Below are positions 33,340 through 41,843 of a DNA stretch of 64,000 nucleotides, in pieces. A model generated the notes under the pieces. The model saw only the letters and a list, made by a program, of their open reading frames with translations. It did no database searches and was not told the origin of the DNA. Source of the DNA: Haloferax mucosum ATCC BAA-1512 (GTDB taxonomy: Archaea; Halobacteriota; Halobacteria; Halobacteriales; Haloferacaceae); assembly GCF_000337815.1 (NCBI RefSeq), contig NZ_AOLN01000013.1:1-64000 (forward strand). The letters run 5' to 3'. The translations under genes and the position numbers were made by a program. Numbering within the stretch: the stretch's first letter is position 1; each line of letters opens with the position of its first letter.

Positions 33340-33762
33340 TTACTTGAGCGGCACGAACTTCGAAGACCGGGTCGCGCCGATGCCGGCCTGGCCGTGCTCG
33401 ACCGACGTTCGGGTCAGCTGGAACTCGCCGAGGTAGTGTCCGATCATCTCGGGTTCAACCTCAACGCGCTCGAACTCCTGACCGTTGTAAACGGCGAAGG
33501 TGAGACCGACGAACTCGGGGAGAATCGGCATGTCACGCAGGTGCGTGCGGATTGGCGCGTTTGCCGTCTCCTCTTCCGTCTTGTCCTCTGCCTTCGCGAG
33601 CAACTTCTCGTGTTCGGTCGACAGGCCACGGGTGATAGTTCGCCGCTGACGAGCGGGGAGCAGTTCCGCGACTTCGTCGAGCTCCATATCCTGCAGCTCT
33701 TCGAGCGTGTAGCCACGGTAGGTGAACTCACCTTCGCGGCCAGTACGGTATTGCGTGCTCAT
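33340..33762 (-). CDS. rps19: Ribosomal protein uS19
   Basis: 140 residues. Archaeal N-terminal extension ([20 protein letters not shown]) before the conserved core with [16 protein letters not shown] and [19 protein letters not shown]. Lies between rpl2 and rpl22 with 2-3 bp gaps. Confidence 0.96.
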   Translation of the reverse strand: MSTQYRTGREGEFTYRGYTLEELQDMELDEVAELLPARQRRTITRGLSTEHEKLLAKAEDKTEEETANAPIRTHLRDMPILPEFVGLTFAVYNGQEFERVEVEPEMIGHYLGEFQLTRTSVEHGQAGIGATRSSKFVPLK

Positions 33763-33764
33763 GA

Positions 33765-34490
33765 TTAGTTACCTCCCTTCCCACCGCGACCGGTGCGCTT
33801 GGAGGCGATGTCACCGACCTTCCGTCCCGGCGGGGCGTCCCGCGAGACGGACTTCGGCTGACCGGGGTGTTGCCGGCCACCGCCACCGAACGGGTGGTCA
33901 ACGGCGTTCATAGCAACACCACGCACGCGCGGCCACTTGATACCGCGCGCTTTCATCTTGTGGTGCTTCTTCCCTGCCTTGACGAACGGTTTTTCCGTGC
34001 GGCCGCCACCGGCGACGACGCCGATGGTGGCTCGGCAGTTGGGGTTGAGGCGCTTGACCTGCCCCGACGGGAGCTTCACAATTGCGACCTCGCGGTCGTG
34101 CGAGAGCAACTGTGCGCTGACGCCGGAGGCGCGGGCAAACTTCCCGCCGTCGCCGGGCTGACGCTCGACGTTACAGACGGGGACACCTTCAGGAATCTCG
34201 GCGAGCGGCAGCGTGTTGCCGGGCTTGATTTCGGCTGAAACGCCGATCTGAAGCTCTTCGCCGACAGAAATTCCTTCGGGCGCGAGAATCATGCGCTGTT
34301 CGTCCTCGAATTCGACGAGGGCGATGGGCGCACTGCGTGCGGGGTCGTGCTCGATGCCGACGACCGTGCCCGTGATGGTGTCTTTCTCTTCGGACTTCTT
34401 GTGCGACAGTTCGGCCTTGTAGCGGTGCGACGGCGCCCGGAAGGTGGACGAACCGCGACCACGACGCTGGCCCTGAATTCGGCGTCCCAT
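33765..34490 (-). CDS. rpl2: Ribosomal protein uL2
   Basis: 241 residues. The C-terminal [20 protein letters not shown] carries the conserved His of the peptidyl-transferase region, and [11 protein letters not shown] is archetypal. The N-terminus [20 protein letters not shown] is archaeal. 2-bp gaps on both sides. Confidence 0.97.
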   Translation of the reverse strand: MGRRIQGQRRGRGSSTFRAPSHRYKAELSHKKSEEKDTITGTVVGIEHDPARSAPIALVEFEDEQRMILAPEGISVGEELQIGVSAEIKPGNTLPLAEIPEGVPVCNVERQPGDGGKFARASGVSAQLLSHDREVAIVKLPSGQVKRLNPNCRATIGVVAGGGRTEKPFVKAGKKHHKMKARGIKWPRVRGVAMNAVDHPFGGGGRQHPGQPKSVSRDAPPGRKVGDIASKRTGRGGKGGN

Positions 34491-34492
34491 CG

Positions 34493-34744
34493 TTAGAACA
34501 CCCCGATACGCGACGCGACTTCCTGCGCGTCGTCGTCTTCAGAGAGACGAACTGTTGCTTTCTTTTTGCCTTTCATCGTGACCTGCGTGTTGACTTTCTC
34601 GACGGTCACGTCGTAGCGCGACTCGACTTCGTCCTTCACGTCGGACTTCGTCGAGTCAACGTGGACGATGAACTGGAGCTTGTTCTGGAAGTCCATCTGG
34701 TTCATCGCTTTCTCGGTGACCAGCGGGTGCTCGATGATGCTCAT
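34493..34744 (-). CDS. rpl23: Ribosomal protein uL23
   Basis: 83 residues, archaeal length. Begins with IEHPLVTEKAMNQMDFQNKL, the L23 signature, and contains KSDVKDEVESRYDVTVEKVN. It sits at the tunnel exit, where SRP and the translocon dock. Overlaps rpl4 by 4 bp. Confidence 0.96.
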   Translation of the reverse strand: MSIIEHPLVTEKAMNQMDFQNKLQFIVHVDSTKSDVKDEVESRYDVTVEKVNTQVTMKGKKKATVRLSEDDDAQEVASRIGVF

Positions 34745-35487
34745 CGTTCTGCGACCTCCTCGATAGCACTCTCGGTGAAGAGGGTGAGGCGACCGGCGTG
34801 CGTACCGGGCGCGAGGTCCTCGGCGGAGACGTTCGCCGCGGTGGCGACATCGACGCCGGCGAGGTTACGAGCGGCCTTCGAAGGCCCTTCGGACGTCACG
34901 AAGAGAATCGACTTCGGACGAGTGTACTTGCGGCCCCGGAGCTTTCCTTGGCCACCCTTCACCTTCTTGTTGTCCTCGGAGCGCTCGATGTCGTCGTAGA
35001 CGCCGAGCGTCTGCAGGAGGTCAACGACCTCCTTGGTCTTGACGAGGTCCTCGAAGTCGTCGGAGACGACAAGCGGCAGTTCGAGGTCGTCGTCGAAGCG
35101 GTGTCCGCGCTCTGCGACGAGTTCGGGCTCCGTCGTCGCGGCGAGCGCCGAGCGGACGGCGAGTTTGCGCTCCTTCGTGTTGATCTCCTTCCCCTGGTCC
35201 TTCTCGGCCTTCGGCGGGTGAGCGCGACGGCCGGAGACGGCGTGCGGGACGCGTCGGGCGACGCCATTCTGGCGTGGGTCGTGGGACATACCACGGCCAC
35301 TGCCCATGGACTCTGCCGGGGTTCGAAGTCCGGCGTAGGGGTCGGCACCGTACGGCTGTTTTCGGTTTGCCTGTGCGGCGATGACAGCACGCTTGATGAG
35401 GTCCGGACGGTATGCCGTCTCGAAGACCTCGGGCAGGTCGATACTGCCCGCGTCGTCGCCGTTCAGGTCTCGGATAGTTGCCTGCAT
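34741..35487 (-). CDS. rpl4: Ribosomal protein uL4
   Basis: 248 residues of the archaeal/eukaryotic L4 type. Starts MQATIRDLNGDDAGSIDLP; the extended loop with PYGADPYAGLRTPAESMGSG reaches into the exit tunnel. 3 bp after rpl3. Confidence 0.96.
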   Translation of the reverse strand: MQATIRDLNGDDAGSIDLPEVFETAYRPDLIKRAVIAAQANRKQPYGADPYAGLRTPAESMGSGRGMSHDPRQNGVARRVPHAVSGRRAHPPKAEKDQGKEINTKERKLAVRSALAATTEPELVAERGHRFDDDLELPLVVSDDFEDLVKTKEVVDLLQTLGVYDDIERSEDNKKVKGGQGKLRGRKYTRPKSILFVTSEGPSKAARNLAGVDVATAANVSAEDLAPGTHAGRLTLFTESAIEEVAER

Positions 35488-35490
35488 GGT

Positions 35491-36507
35491 TTAACCCTGG
35501 TTCGATGCGGTAGAGACGAAGCGCACCTCGGGGTCGAGGCGCGGTTGGTCGTTCGGCCGGATGGCCGGGCGGAACCGCAGAAGGCGCTTGTTGGGGCCCG
35601 GAAGCGAGCCCTTGACGAGCGCGTAAGAGCCGTCAACCTCACCGTAGTTGACGAAACCACCTTCGACAGAGGCCTCGTCTCCCTCACCGAGGTCGATGAG
35701 ACGCTTGTTGAGTTCGGTGCGCTGGTGGTAGCCAGTCTGACCGAGCTGCGGAACCGTGGAACGGACACGGGACGGGTTCCAGGGGCCGAGGTTGCCAATA
35801 CGGCGTCTCCAGCCCTGGCGGGCGTGCTTGCCCTTACGCTTCTGGACGCCCCATCGCTTGACGGGACCCTGCGTACCCTTACCCTTCGTGACACCGGCGG
35901 CGTCGAGATACTCGCCAGCACGGAACACGTCGGACATCTCGTGTTCGCCGCCCTCGGCAACGAGGTCGAGGGCGAAGTCGGCGCGCTCCACCATGGAGCC
36001 GCCGCCGACGCGAGTCTCCATCACGTCGGGCTTCTTCTTGGGGACGTTCTTGAGTTCGGACGGGACCGTGTGCGTGATGACGCGAAGGTCATCGACTTCG
36101 CCGGCCTCGACGGCCTCTCGAAGTGCGTCGGCGTCCGATTCGAACGTGTCTTCCGCCGGAAGATCGAGGACGCGGTCGAGTTCGTCGTGGAACTCGCTCG
36201 CCCAGACCTCGGTCTTCGGCTTCATACCGTACGGCGTCTGCTCGTAGGCGCGAAGGGCGACGGCGCGCATTGGCGGCGTCTCGACGACGGTCACGGGCAC
36301 GGACTCCTCCATTCCCTCGCGGGGGGAGTCGGCCTCGTCGTTGACCATCATGACGTGGGTCATACCGGCTTTGTAGCCAGCGAAGCCCTGCAGCGCAGGG
36401 GAGCCATCGTCGGACGGCCACGACTTGATGCGTGGGACCTCCTTGACCGCTCGCTTGCGCGGGCTAAAGCCCATCGAGCCTTTTCGTGGTCTGCTTGGTT
36501 GTGGCAT
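35491..36507 (-). CDS. rpl3: Ribosomal protein uL3
   Basis: 338 residues, archaeal type, beginning MPQPSRPRKGSMGFSPRKRA. The conserved TKGKGTQGPVKRWGVQKRKG and HARQGWRRRIGNLGPWNPSR are present. First r-protein of the operon, 4 bp after the SPOUT methyltransferase gene. Confidence 0.97.
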   Translation of the reverse strand: MPQPSRPRKGSMGFSPRKRAVKEVPRIKSWPSDDGSPALQGFAGYKAGMTHVMMVNDEADSPREGMEESVPVTVVETPPMRAVALRAYEQTPYGMKPKTEVWASEFHDELDRVLDLPAEDTFESDADALREAVEAGEVDDLRVITHTVPSELKNVPKKKPDVMETRVGGGSMVERADFALDLVAEGGEHEMSDVFRAGEYLDAAGVTKGKGTQGPVKRWGVQKRKGKHARQGWRRRIGNLGPWNPSRVRSTVPQLGQTGYHQRTELNKRLIDLGEGDEASVEGGFVNYGEVDGSYALVKGSLPGPNKRLLRFRPAIRPNDQPRLDPEVRFVSTASNQG

Positions 36508-36511
36508 GGAT

Positions 36512-37354
36512 TCACTCCGTGAGTGTCAGGGAGGCGAGTGACGCGAACATCGCTTCTTCAGTTCGCACCACGTCGCTTCCCTGTCGCGGAATCGTATTGA
36601 GCCAGAGGTCGAACCCCGGACCAACGGAAGGTTCGACGTCTGCAACATCCTCGGGAGACATCCCGAGCATGTCCGGAAGCCCACGGCCGGGAGAACCGAA
36701 GACGACGGTCATACCGCCGGCATCGGTGATGCGGGCCGTCAGGTCGCCCAGTCGGGGGACCGACAGCGACTCGCCATAGCGAGACGTGGCGATTCGCACG
36801 CCCGCATCTGGCCTGCCGAGTGCTTCCGTGAGGTCCATGCGGGATACGTCGAACCCCGGAAGGGGTTCATCGACGATCCTCGCACGGACCGGTTCTCGCG
36901 AAGAGATCCTGACAGCGACGCGCTCCCCCTTTGAAACGTTCATCCCCGGAGGGGTGAACAGGGAGACCGGGTGTTGCATTCCGCAATTGACCCGAACGCG
37001 GTCGTCAGGTCCGACCTCGGTCACGATTCCTTCTCGCAACGCGGGCGTCTCGTCAGAGTCGCCCGCGGTCGTAGACGATACCAGGACCGGTGGCAGAATT
37101 CCAGCGTACCGAAGTTCGTCACGCTTGCCCCACGCCTCCTTTCGGAGGTAAGGGGGCGTTGCGGCGTACCGAAGTACGGTTTCGACGAACTCACCGCCCC
37201 ACTTGTTTTCGCCGTCTTCGTCGGGGAAGACGACGAGTTCATCCGCCCGGAAGACCGCCGCCGCGCGGGCGACGTAGCCGAGTTTGCGAGTTGCCTCGCG
37301 TTGATCTTCGGCTTCCCGGACGAGTGAGGTCGGCACGAGTACGCTGAGTTTCAT
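36512..37354 (-). CDS. SPOUT-type RNA methyltransferase (COG2106 family)
   Basis: 280 residues. The N-terminal ~85 residues and the C-terminal ~80 form a SPOUT fold interrupted by an OB-like insert (~95-170: GIVTEVGPDDRVRVNCGMQH). The SAM-binding knot shows as MTVVFGSPGRGLPDMLGMSP and DLWLNTIPRQGSDVVRTEEA, as in the human SPOUT1 (C9orf114) family, proposed to methylate rRNA. Its place as the first gene of the r-protein operon, 4 bp before rpl3, supports an rRNA target. The exact base is not known from sequence. Confidence 0.85.
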   Translation of the reverse strand: MKLSVLVPTSLVREAEDQREATRKLGYVARAAAVFRADELVVFPDEDGENKWGGEFVETVLRYAATPPYLRKEAWGKRDELRYAGILPPVLVSSTTAGDSDETPALREGIVTEVGPDDRVRVNCGMQHPVSLFTPPGMNVSKGERVAVRISSREPVRARIVDEPLPGFDVSRMDLTEALGRPDAGVRIATSRYGESLSVPRLGDLTARITDAGGMTVVFGSPGRGLPDMLGMSPEDVADVEPSVGPGFDLWLNTIPRQGSDVVRTEEAMFASLASLTLTE

Positions 37355-37644
37355 GCCGGATTCATCCTCGTCTCGTCTAGACTGTGGCGTTTGTACCGGG
37401 GGCCTACCTAAAAGAGTAGCGAATCAAATCTGGGGTGATAGAAGGTCCCACGCACCAGTTTGTGGGCGTATTGGCGAAAAACGCATGACAGTGAATTACA
37501 CGATTCGGGACAGGTCCCAAAACCGGAATCTTACATGGTAGCAGGTGCCGCGCTGTCGTCCGATTTCTCCCCCGTTTCGCAAGTCTTATTTATCAACCCG
37601 ACACTATCGAGTAACGCAGTAGTACGCCACAGAACACGCGGAAT
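37355..37644. promoter_or_regulatory. Divergent promoter region: r-protein operon / tRNA-Gly pair
   Basis: No gene in these 290 bp. On the minus strand, CTTTTAGG around 37407-37414 is a TATA-like element that would give the r-protein operon a leader of about 25-30 nt. On the plus strand, CTTATTTATC around 37585-37594 can serve the first tRNA-Gly, with initiation ~25-30 bp upstream of the mature 5' end. The middle is unremarkable. Confidence 0.5.
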
Positions 37645-37715
37645 GCGCTGGTAGTGTAGTGGTATCACGTGACCTTGCCATGGTCACAACCTGGGTTCAA
37701 ATCCCAGCCAGCGCA
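37645..37715 (+). tRNA. tRNA-Gly (GCC), copy 1
   Basis: A 71-nt cloverleaf: acceptor stem GCGCTGG / CCAGCGC, discriminator A, D arm with GTAGTGTAGTGGTATCAC, anticodon stem GACCT/... with loop TTGCCAT reading GCC, T arm CTGGG-TTCAAAT-CCCAG. No intron and no encoded CCA. A TATA-like box lies ~55 bp upstream. Confidence 0.95.
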
Positions 37716-37727
37716 CTTCCACCACAT

Positions 37728-37798
37728 GCGTCGGTAGTGTAGTGGTATCACGTGACCTTGCCATGGTCACAACCTGGGTTCAAATCCCAGCCGACGCA
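37728..37798 (+). tRNA. tRNA-Gly (GCC), copy 2
   Basis: Second 71-nt glycine tRNA, 12 bp after the first and identical to it from the D arm to the T arm. Only the acceptor stem differs: GCGTCGG pairs with CCGACGC here, so both strands of the stem changed together. Anticodon GCC, discriminator A, no intron. The short spacer indicates one dimeric precursor. Confidence 0.95.
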
Positions 37799-37920
37799 CT
37801 TTCTGAACGGAACCAAACGAGGAGTCGTTAGACTCCGAGTTTCTGTAGAGACCATACGTCACTGTTCGGCGCTCAATACTAATTGGTTGACATCATCGCT
37901 ACGCACGCGTGGGCGGAGAA

Positions 37921-38148
37921 TCAGTAACCGAGTGTATCGACAGTCTCGATTCGCTCGATACCATCGAATTCACAGAGTGCGGAGACGTTCGTCTCGTCGA
38001 GCGCGACGACGACGCCGCCGAACTGCAGTTCTCGTTCGACCGACCCGCCGAGTGAGCAGACGTAGTCGGACAGTCTCGCTCGCGCGTCGTCGTCAACGGG
38101 TTCGACCCGGAGTTCCGCGGTTTCGGCTTCGAGTGGGTCGTCGCGCAT
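37921..38148 (-). CDS. 75-residue acidic alpha/beta protein, unknown
   Basis: Start at ATG 38148 (MRDDPLEAETAELRV), chosen since a TATA-like GGTATGTA lies ~26 bp upstream; ATG 38175 and a longer frame to 38289 are possible but give a less acidic N-terminus. The product looks like a ferredoxin-like beta-alpha-beta unit: ELRVEPVDDDARARLSDYV, then VERELQFGGVVVALDE, then FDGIERIETVDTLGY. No Cys cluster or membrane segment. Family not recognised. It follows the zinc-ribbon gene on the same strand. Confidence 0.55.
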   Translation of the reverse strand: MRDDPLEAETAELRVEPVDDDARARLSDYVCSLGGSVERELQFGGVVVALDETNVSALCEFDGIERIETVDTLGY

Positions 38149-38245
38149 GCGACGAACCGGATGAGAGAGGTACATACCCGCCGGTTGATGGCCGGAAAGA
38201 AAACGGTCGCGGTCGATACCGAGGTGGTGCCGCGTCGCACCGAAC

Positions 38246-38521
38246 TCAATCTTCGGTACAGTAGAACAGCGCTTCGCGTCCGGCGTCACACCCCGGACAC
38301 GCGGTCGGGAATGCGGTCAGAGAGCCGAGTTCGCCACACTCGTCGCATCGCCAGACCAACCGGGCCTCTCCGAAGTCTTTCTGGCTCAACTGCCGGTGTT
38401 CGACGACGGTGGGCGGGGAAACCGCCCGAGACGCCGTTGTCGGACTGGTTTCGACGGCTTCCCACAGCGGACGGTCCGGTTCGAGCGGTCGTGTCGGCTG
38501 TGCAGGTGTCTTGATAGCCAT
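38246..38521 (-). CDS. Rubredoxin-like zinc-ribbon protein
   Basis: 91 residues from ATG 38521 (MAIKTPAQP), with TATTATG ~27 bp upstream. The C-terminal half carries C-D-E-C-G-E-L-G...C-P-G-C, a zinc ribbon of the rubredoxin/rubrerythrin-tail kind (WRCDECGELGSLTAFPTACP). The N-terminal half (SPPTVVEHRQLSQKDFGEAR) is presumably a small helix. Such 90-residue zinc-ribbon proteins are common in haloarchaea; the role is unknown. The stop is followed by the 75-residue gene 97 bp on. Confidence 0.7.
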   Translation of the reverse strand: MAIKTPAQPTRPLEPDRPLWEAVETSPTTASRAVSPPTVVEHRQLSQKDFGEARLVWRCDECGELGSLTAFPTACPGCDAGREALFYCTED

Positions 38522-38559
38522 ACACAAACATATGCTCTCCCACGGCATAATAGTCGCCG

Positions 38560-39618
38560 TCAGTCGTCTTGACTGTCCGGCCACGACGACCATCGAAACT
38601 CCAATCGGACCGGTCCCTCCGGGAGGAACCTGTTGGTATCGGTATCGACGACGAGTTTCTCGGGACGCGGGACGACGACTGTCTCGTCGCCGACGCGGAC
38701 TTCGACGTCTTCGGTCGGGTTGTCGGCGACGAGGTGGTCGAGACGCTGGATGGCCGTGACGACGTTTCGACGCGTGGTGTTACCGTCGTTCGAGTCGAGA
38801 GGCACGCCGCCGAAGAGCGGGCGGACGTTCACGTCCCGAGACCGGTTCGAGAGGACGGCGTTCACGGCCGCGCCGAGGAGGATAACGAGACCGCTGAAGT
38901 AGAGCCACGTCAGAAGCACGAGAATCCCGGCGACGACGCTCGATTCCGGTGAGCGACTGCTAAACTGGACGTAGAGCCGAAATAGCGACTCGAAGGTCGT
39001 CAGCCCGACGGCGGCAACGAGCGTCCCGGGGACGACTTCGGTGTATGTCACGTCCTCGTCGGGGAAGATGTAGTACATCGGATAGAACGTCACGAAGAGA
39101 ACGGCGACGAGGAGTCCACGGTAGACGACCCAACCGAGCGCGCCGTCGAGCGCCGGCAGGGTCGATTCGATGAACGCGCCAGCGACGACGGCGAGTGCGA
39201 CGGTGACGAACACGAGGAGTCCGTCGGTGACTTGGTCGGCGAACGTGTTCGCGGCCTCGGATTCGTAGATGTCGGAGAAGGCGGTGTCGAGCCCGCGGAA
39301 GATTCGGAGCGTCCCCCACACGAGAACCAACACCCCGACGACCGAGAGACTCGCAAGTTGCGTCGAGGATTCGAGTTCGGCAACGATAATCGAGCCGGCA
39401 CCCGGCGTCAACACGGACTGAATAACGGCTATGACGCTCTGTCTGAGCGACCCGTTACCGGTGGCGGAGACGGCCGCGAGGACGAGCAGGAAAAGCGGGA
39501 GAAGCGAGACGAAAGCACCATAGGCGATACTTCCCGCCATGAACGTCAGTCGCTCGGCGCGCACCTCGTAGGCGATTGCTCGGCCGAGCGTGAGCGCTCG
39601 GGTTGCGCGTGGATTCAT
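38560..39618 (-). CDS. YihY/BrkB-family membrane protein
   Basis: 352 residues with six hydrophobic helices in the first ~250 residues: LTFMAGSIAYGAFVSLLPLFLLVL opens TM1 and carries the family's 'A-x-S-x-A-Y-x-x-x-x-S-L-x-P' motif. Later come GALGWVVYRGLLVAVLF and SSVVAGILVLLTWLYFSGLV. The last ~90 residues are an acidic cytoplasmic tail. The old label 'ribonuclease BN' does not apply; the family's transport or envelope role is unknown. Confidence 0.85.
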   Translation of the reverse strand: MNPRATRALTLGRAIAYEVRAERLTFMAGSIAYGAFVSLLPLFLLVLAAVSATGNGSLRQSVIAVIQSVLTPGAGSIIVAELESSTQLASLSVVGVLVLVWGTLRIFRGLDTAFSDIYESEAANTFADQVTDGLLVFVTVALAVVAGAFIESTLPALDGALGWVVYRGLLVAVLFVTFYPMYYIFPDEDVTYTEVVPGTLVAAVGLTTFESLFRLYVQFSSRSPESSVVAGILVLLTWLYFSGLVILLGAAVNAVLSNRSRDVNVRPLFGGVPLDSNDGNTTRRNVVTAIQRLDHLVADNPTEDVEVRVGDETVVVPRPEKLVVDTDTNRFLPEGPVRLEFRWSSWPDSQDD

Positions 39619-39690
39619 GGACTCGAATACGTCGGCGACGGAGAAAAAGAACGCCGGAGCGCCCGCACCCCAGCTTTTTGCTCGTGTGAG

Positions 39691-39876
39691 TTATCGCTGG
39701 GCGGCGAAGACAGCGACTGCGATACCCAAGATGGCCCCGGTAATCATCCACTCGACAGTGTAGCCGACCCGTCCCCCGACGACCGACCCAAGTGTGACGC
39801 CACCGACGACGTTCGCCGCGAAGACGAACGCCAGTCGAATGAGTCCGCTTTGGAACATACCGGTATCCGATGCCAT
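39691..39876 (-). CDS. 61-residue two-helix membrane protein
   Basis: Two hydrophobic helices (LIRLAFVFAANVVGGVTLGSVVG and VEWMITGAILGIAVAVFAAQ, partly shown) joined by GGRVGYT; a Gly-rich hairpin. Short acidic N-terminus. It lies between the BrkB-family gene on the same strand and a divergent thiamine-binding protein gene. Function unknown; the coding character is supported by third-position G/C and the clean membrane pattern. Confidence 0.5.
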   Translation of the reverse strand: MASDTGMFQSGLIRLAFVFAANVVGGVTLGSVVGGRVGYTVEWMITGAILGIAVAVFAAQR

Positions 39877-39963
39877 TCGCGGTCATAGACTCGCCGGTTC
39901 CGACACGATGTGCGTGAATGACTCACACCTCGTTTTACCTACTAGTACGACGAGCAACCGACC

Positions 39964-40278
39964 ATGACGGTTATCGCCATGTTGAGCGTCGCACCGGTTA
40001 TCGAAGATAGCATGTCCGGCGAAGTTGCGAAGGCGGTCGCCGCGCTCGACGACTTCGACGTCTCCTACGAGACGAATCCGATGGGGACGGTCATCGAGGC
40101 GGCAGATATCGACGAACTACTCGCGGCCGTCGGCGCGGCCCACAAAGCCGTCGATGGCGACCGCGTGAGCACGTTTCTGAAGGTAGACGACAAACGAACG
40201 ACCGATCAGCGCGCCGCCGACAAGGTCGCCGCAGTCGAAGCACACCTCGGGAGAACTGCGAAACGAGAACGCGAATAA
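39964..40278 (+). CDS. MTH1187-family thiamine-binding protein
   Basis: 104 residues with the DUF77 ferredoxin-like fold. Begins TVIAMLSVAPVIEDSMSGEVAKAV and contains DVSYETNPMGTVIEA, the family signature around the ligand pocket. Members bind thiamine or related pyrimidines and form tetramers; they may act as sensors or buffers of the vitamin. TTTTACC at 39933-39939 lies ~28 bp before the ATG, so the transcript is leaderless. mch follows 109 bp downstream with its own TATA box. Confidence 0.85.
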   Translation: MTVIAMLSVAPVIEDSMSGEVAKAVAALDDFDVSYETNPMGTVIEAADIDELLAAVGAAHKAVDGDRVSTFLKVDDKRTTDQRAADKVAAVEAHLGRTAKRERE

Positions 40279-40387
40279 CGCGGTCCGGACGGTCGCCGAC
40301 GGAACCGGATGCTCCGAGACACGTCCACGCGCATCGGGGGGTATCCGACTGACAAACCCTTTACCTGAAGACGAGCAATCGACCCGC

Positions 40388-41320
40388 ATGGACAGCATCA
40401 ATCGGATGGCCATCGAACTGGTCGATGAGGCGCTCGACTTTGCCGGTGAACTCGGCATCGAGGGCTACGAACTCGACTCGGGTGCGACGGTCATCGACTT
40501 CGGCGTCGATGCCGACGGCGGTGTCGAAGCGGGGATGCTCCTCGCGGAGATTCAAACTGCGGGTCTCGCAACCGTACAGACCCGAATGGGTGATGTCGCC
40601 GGGACGCCCCGCCCCTACGTCGAACTCTCCACTGACCGCCCCGCGCTCGCCCTTCTCTGCTCGCAGAAAGCGGGATGGGAACTCGTCTTCGACGACTTCG
40701 ACGGACTCGGCTCCGGTCCCGCCCGCGCGCTCGTCGGCGAAGAAGAAGAATATCACAACCTCGGCTACTACGACGAGTTCGACCTGACGGTCCTCGCCGT
40801 CGAGAGCATCGAACTGCCGACCGACGAGGTGGCCGAGCACGTCGCCGACATGACCGGTCTCGAACCGAGCGCCGTCTTCCTGCCGACGTACGCCACCGGG
40901 TCGCTCGTCGGGAGCGTCACGGGCGCGGCTCGCGCCGCCGAGCTGGCGATGTTCAACCTCTTCGAGGCGGGCTATGAGCCGACGAACGTCGTCTCTATCA
41001 GCGGGTCTGCACCGCTCGCGCCCGTCAGCTACGACGAGAGCGTTGCGATGGGCCGAACGAACGACGCCGTCGCCTACGGCGGGCGCGTTCACGTGACCGT
41101 CACTGAGGATTTCGACGACTTCGAACACGTGATTTCGACCGCCGGCCCGAACCACGGCGTCCCGTTCGAGCAACTCTTCGAGGACGCCGACTGGGACTTC
41201 GGCGAGGTCGACCCCGACGTATTCGGTCCCGCACAGGTCACTATCGACGTCATCGACGGGCCGACGTACACGCTCGGCGAGACGGACGAGGACATCCTCG
41301 CAGAATCCTTCGAGCTGTGA
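40388..41320 (+). CDS. mch: Methenyltetrahydromethanopterin cyclohydrolase-type enzyme (Mch)
   Basis: 310 residues. Mch interconverts methenyl- and formyl-H4MPT; in haloarchaea, which use folate-type C1 carriers, it is thought to serve one-carbon metabolism. Typical pieces: IEGYELDSGATVIDFGVDAD, TAGLATVQTRMGDVAG, ALLCSQKAGWEL and ASCAxP-like FLPTYATGSLVGSVTGAAR. CTTTACC at 40359-40365 sits ~26 bp upstream (leaderless). Its stop overlaps the next gene by 4 bp. Confidence 0.93.
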   Translation: MDSINRMAIELVDEALDFAGELGIEGYELDSGATVIDFGVDADGGVEAGMLLAEIQTAGLATVQTRMGDVAGTPRPYVELSTDRPALALLCSQKAGWELVFDDFDGLGSGPARALVGEEEEYHNLGYYDEFDLTVLAVESIELPTDEVAEHVADMTGLEPSAVFLPTYATGSLVGSVTGAARAAELAMFNLFEAGYEPTNVVSISGSAPLAPVSYDESVAMGRTNDAVAYGGRVHVTVTEDFDDFEHVISTAGPNHGVPFEQLFEDADWDFGEVDPDVFGPAQVTIDVIDGPTYTLGETDEDILAESFEL

Positions 41321-41814
41321 GGCGAAAGCCGGTCCCGCCAGCGCCGGACTCCCTCGACAGACTGTGGAACGCCCACGCCGCGGTACCGCTGATTCCGGGG
41401 TCCGAAGACGATTGTTGCGGCCGCGTCGCCGAGCGACTCGACGTGACACCCGACGAGGGCCGCGACTGGCTTGTCTTCTGTCAATCGCTCGGACTCGCCC
41501 GCGAAGTGAGTCGCGGCTTCGAGCGCGTCCGCGACGACTGGCAACAAGAGGAACTCAAAGACGCCTTCGTCGAACGCGTCTTCGGCGCGCGGGAGGTTCT
41601 CGACGCCCTCGGCGACGAGCCGCGTTCGACGGGTGACGTGTTCGAGGCGTTCGAGCCGACGGTCCCGCGGTGGGAACGCCACCGCGACCCCGACGGGTGG
41701 GAGTCGCGCTGGCAGACTCGCGTCGAGCGGTTGCTCGACTGGGCGGTGCTGTTCGGGGTGGCAGAGCGGAACGACGACGGGTACGTCGCGGTCGAACCAA
41801 ACGAATCAGAATAA
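41317..41814 (+). CDS. Unknown protein translationally coupled to mch
   Basis: 165 residues starting in an ATGA overlap with the mch stop, hence on the same transcript. The sequence is acidic and Trp-rich (DSLDRLWNAHAAVPL, GRDWLVFCQSLGLA, WESRWQTRVERLLDWAVLFG). It looks like a helical protein with a possible winged-helix end (LGDEPRSTGDVFEAFEPTVP). There is a Cys pair DDCC near residue 33. Not recognised as a family. The overlap with mch suggests a linked role, such as a regulatory partner, but nothing in the sequence proves it. Confidence 0.65.
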   Translation: MRRKPVPPAPDSLDRLWNAHAAVPLIPGSEDDCCGRVAERLDVTPDEGRDWLVFCQSLGLAREVSRGFERVRDDWQQEELKDAFVERVFGAREVLDALGDEPRSTGDVFEAFEPTVPRWERHRDPDGWESRWQTRVERLLDWAVLFGVAERNDDGYVAVEPNESE

Positions 41815-41843
41815 CAATCTCATTTGAGGCGTAACGTCCGGCA

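Noticed and set aside
34798-36522. 574-codon ORF opposite rpl3/rpl4
   Set aside because: Antisense of two certain r-protein genes, with a composition typical of high-GC shadows.
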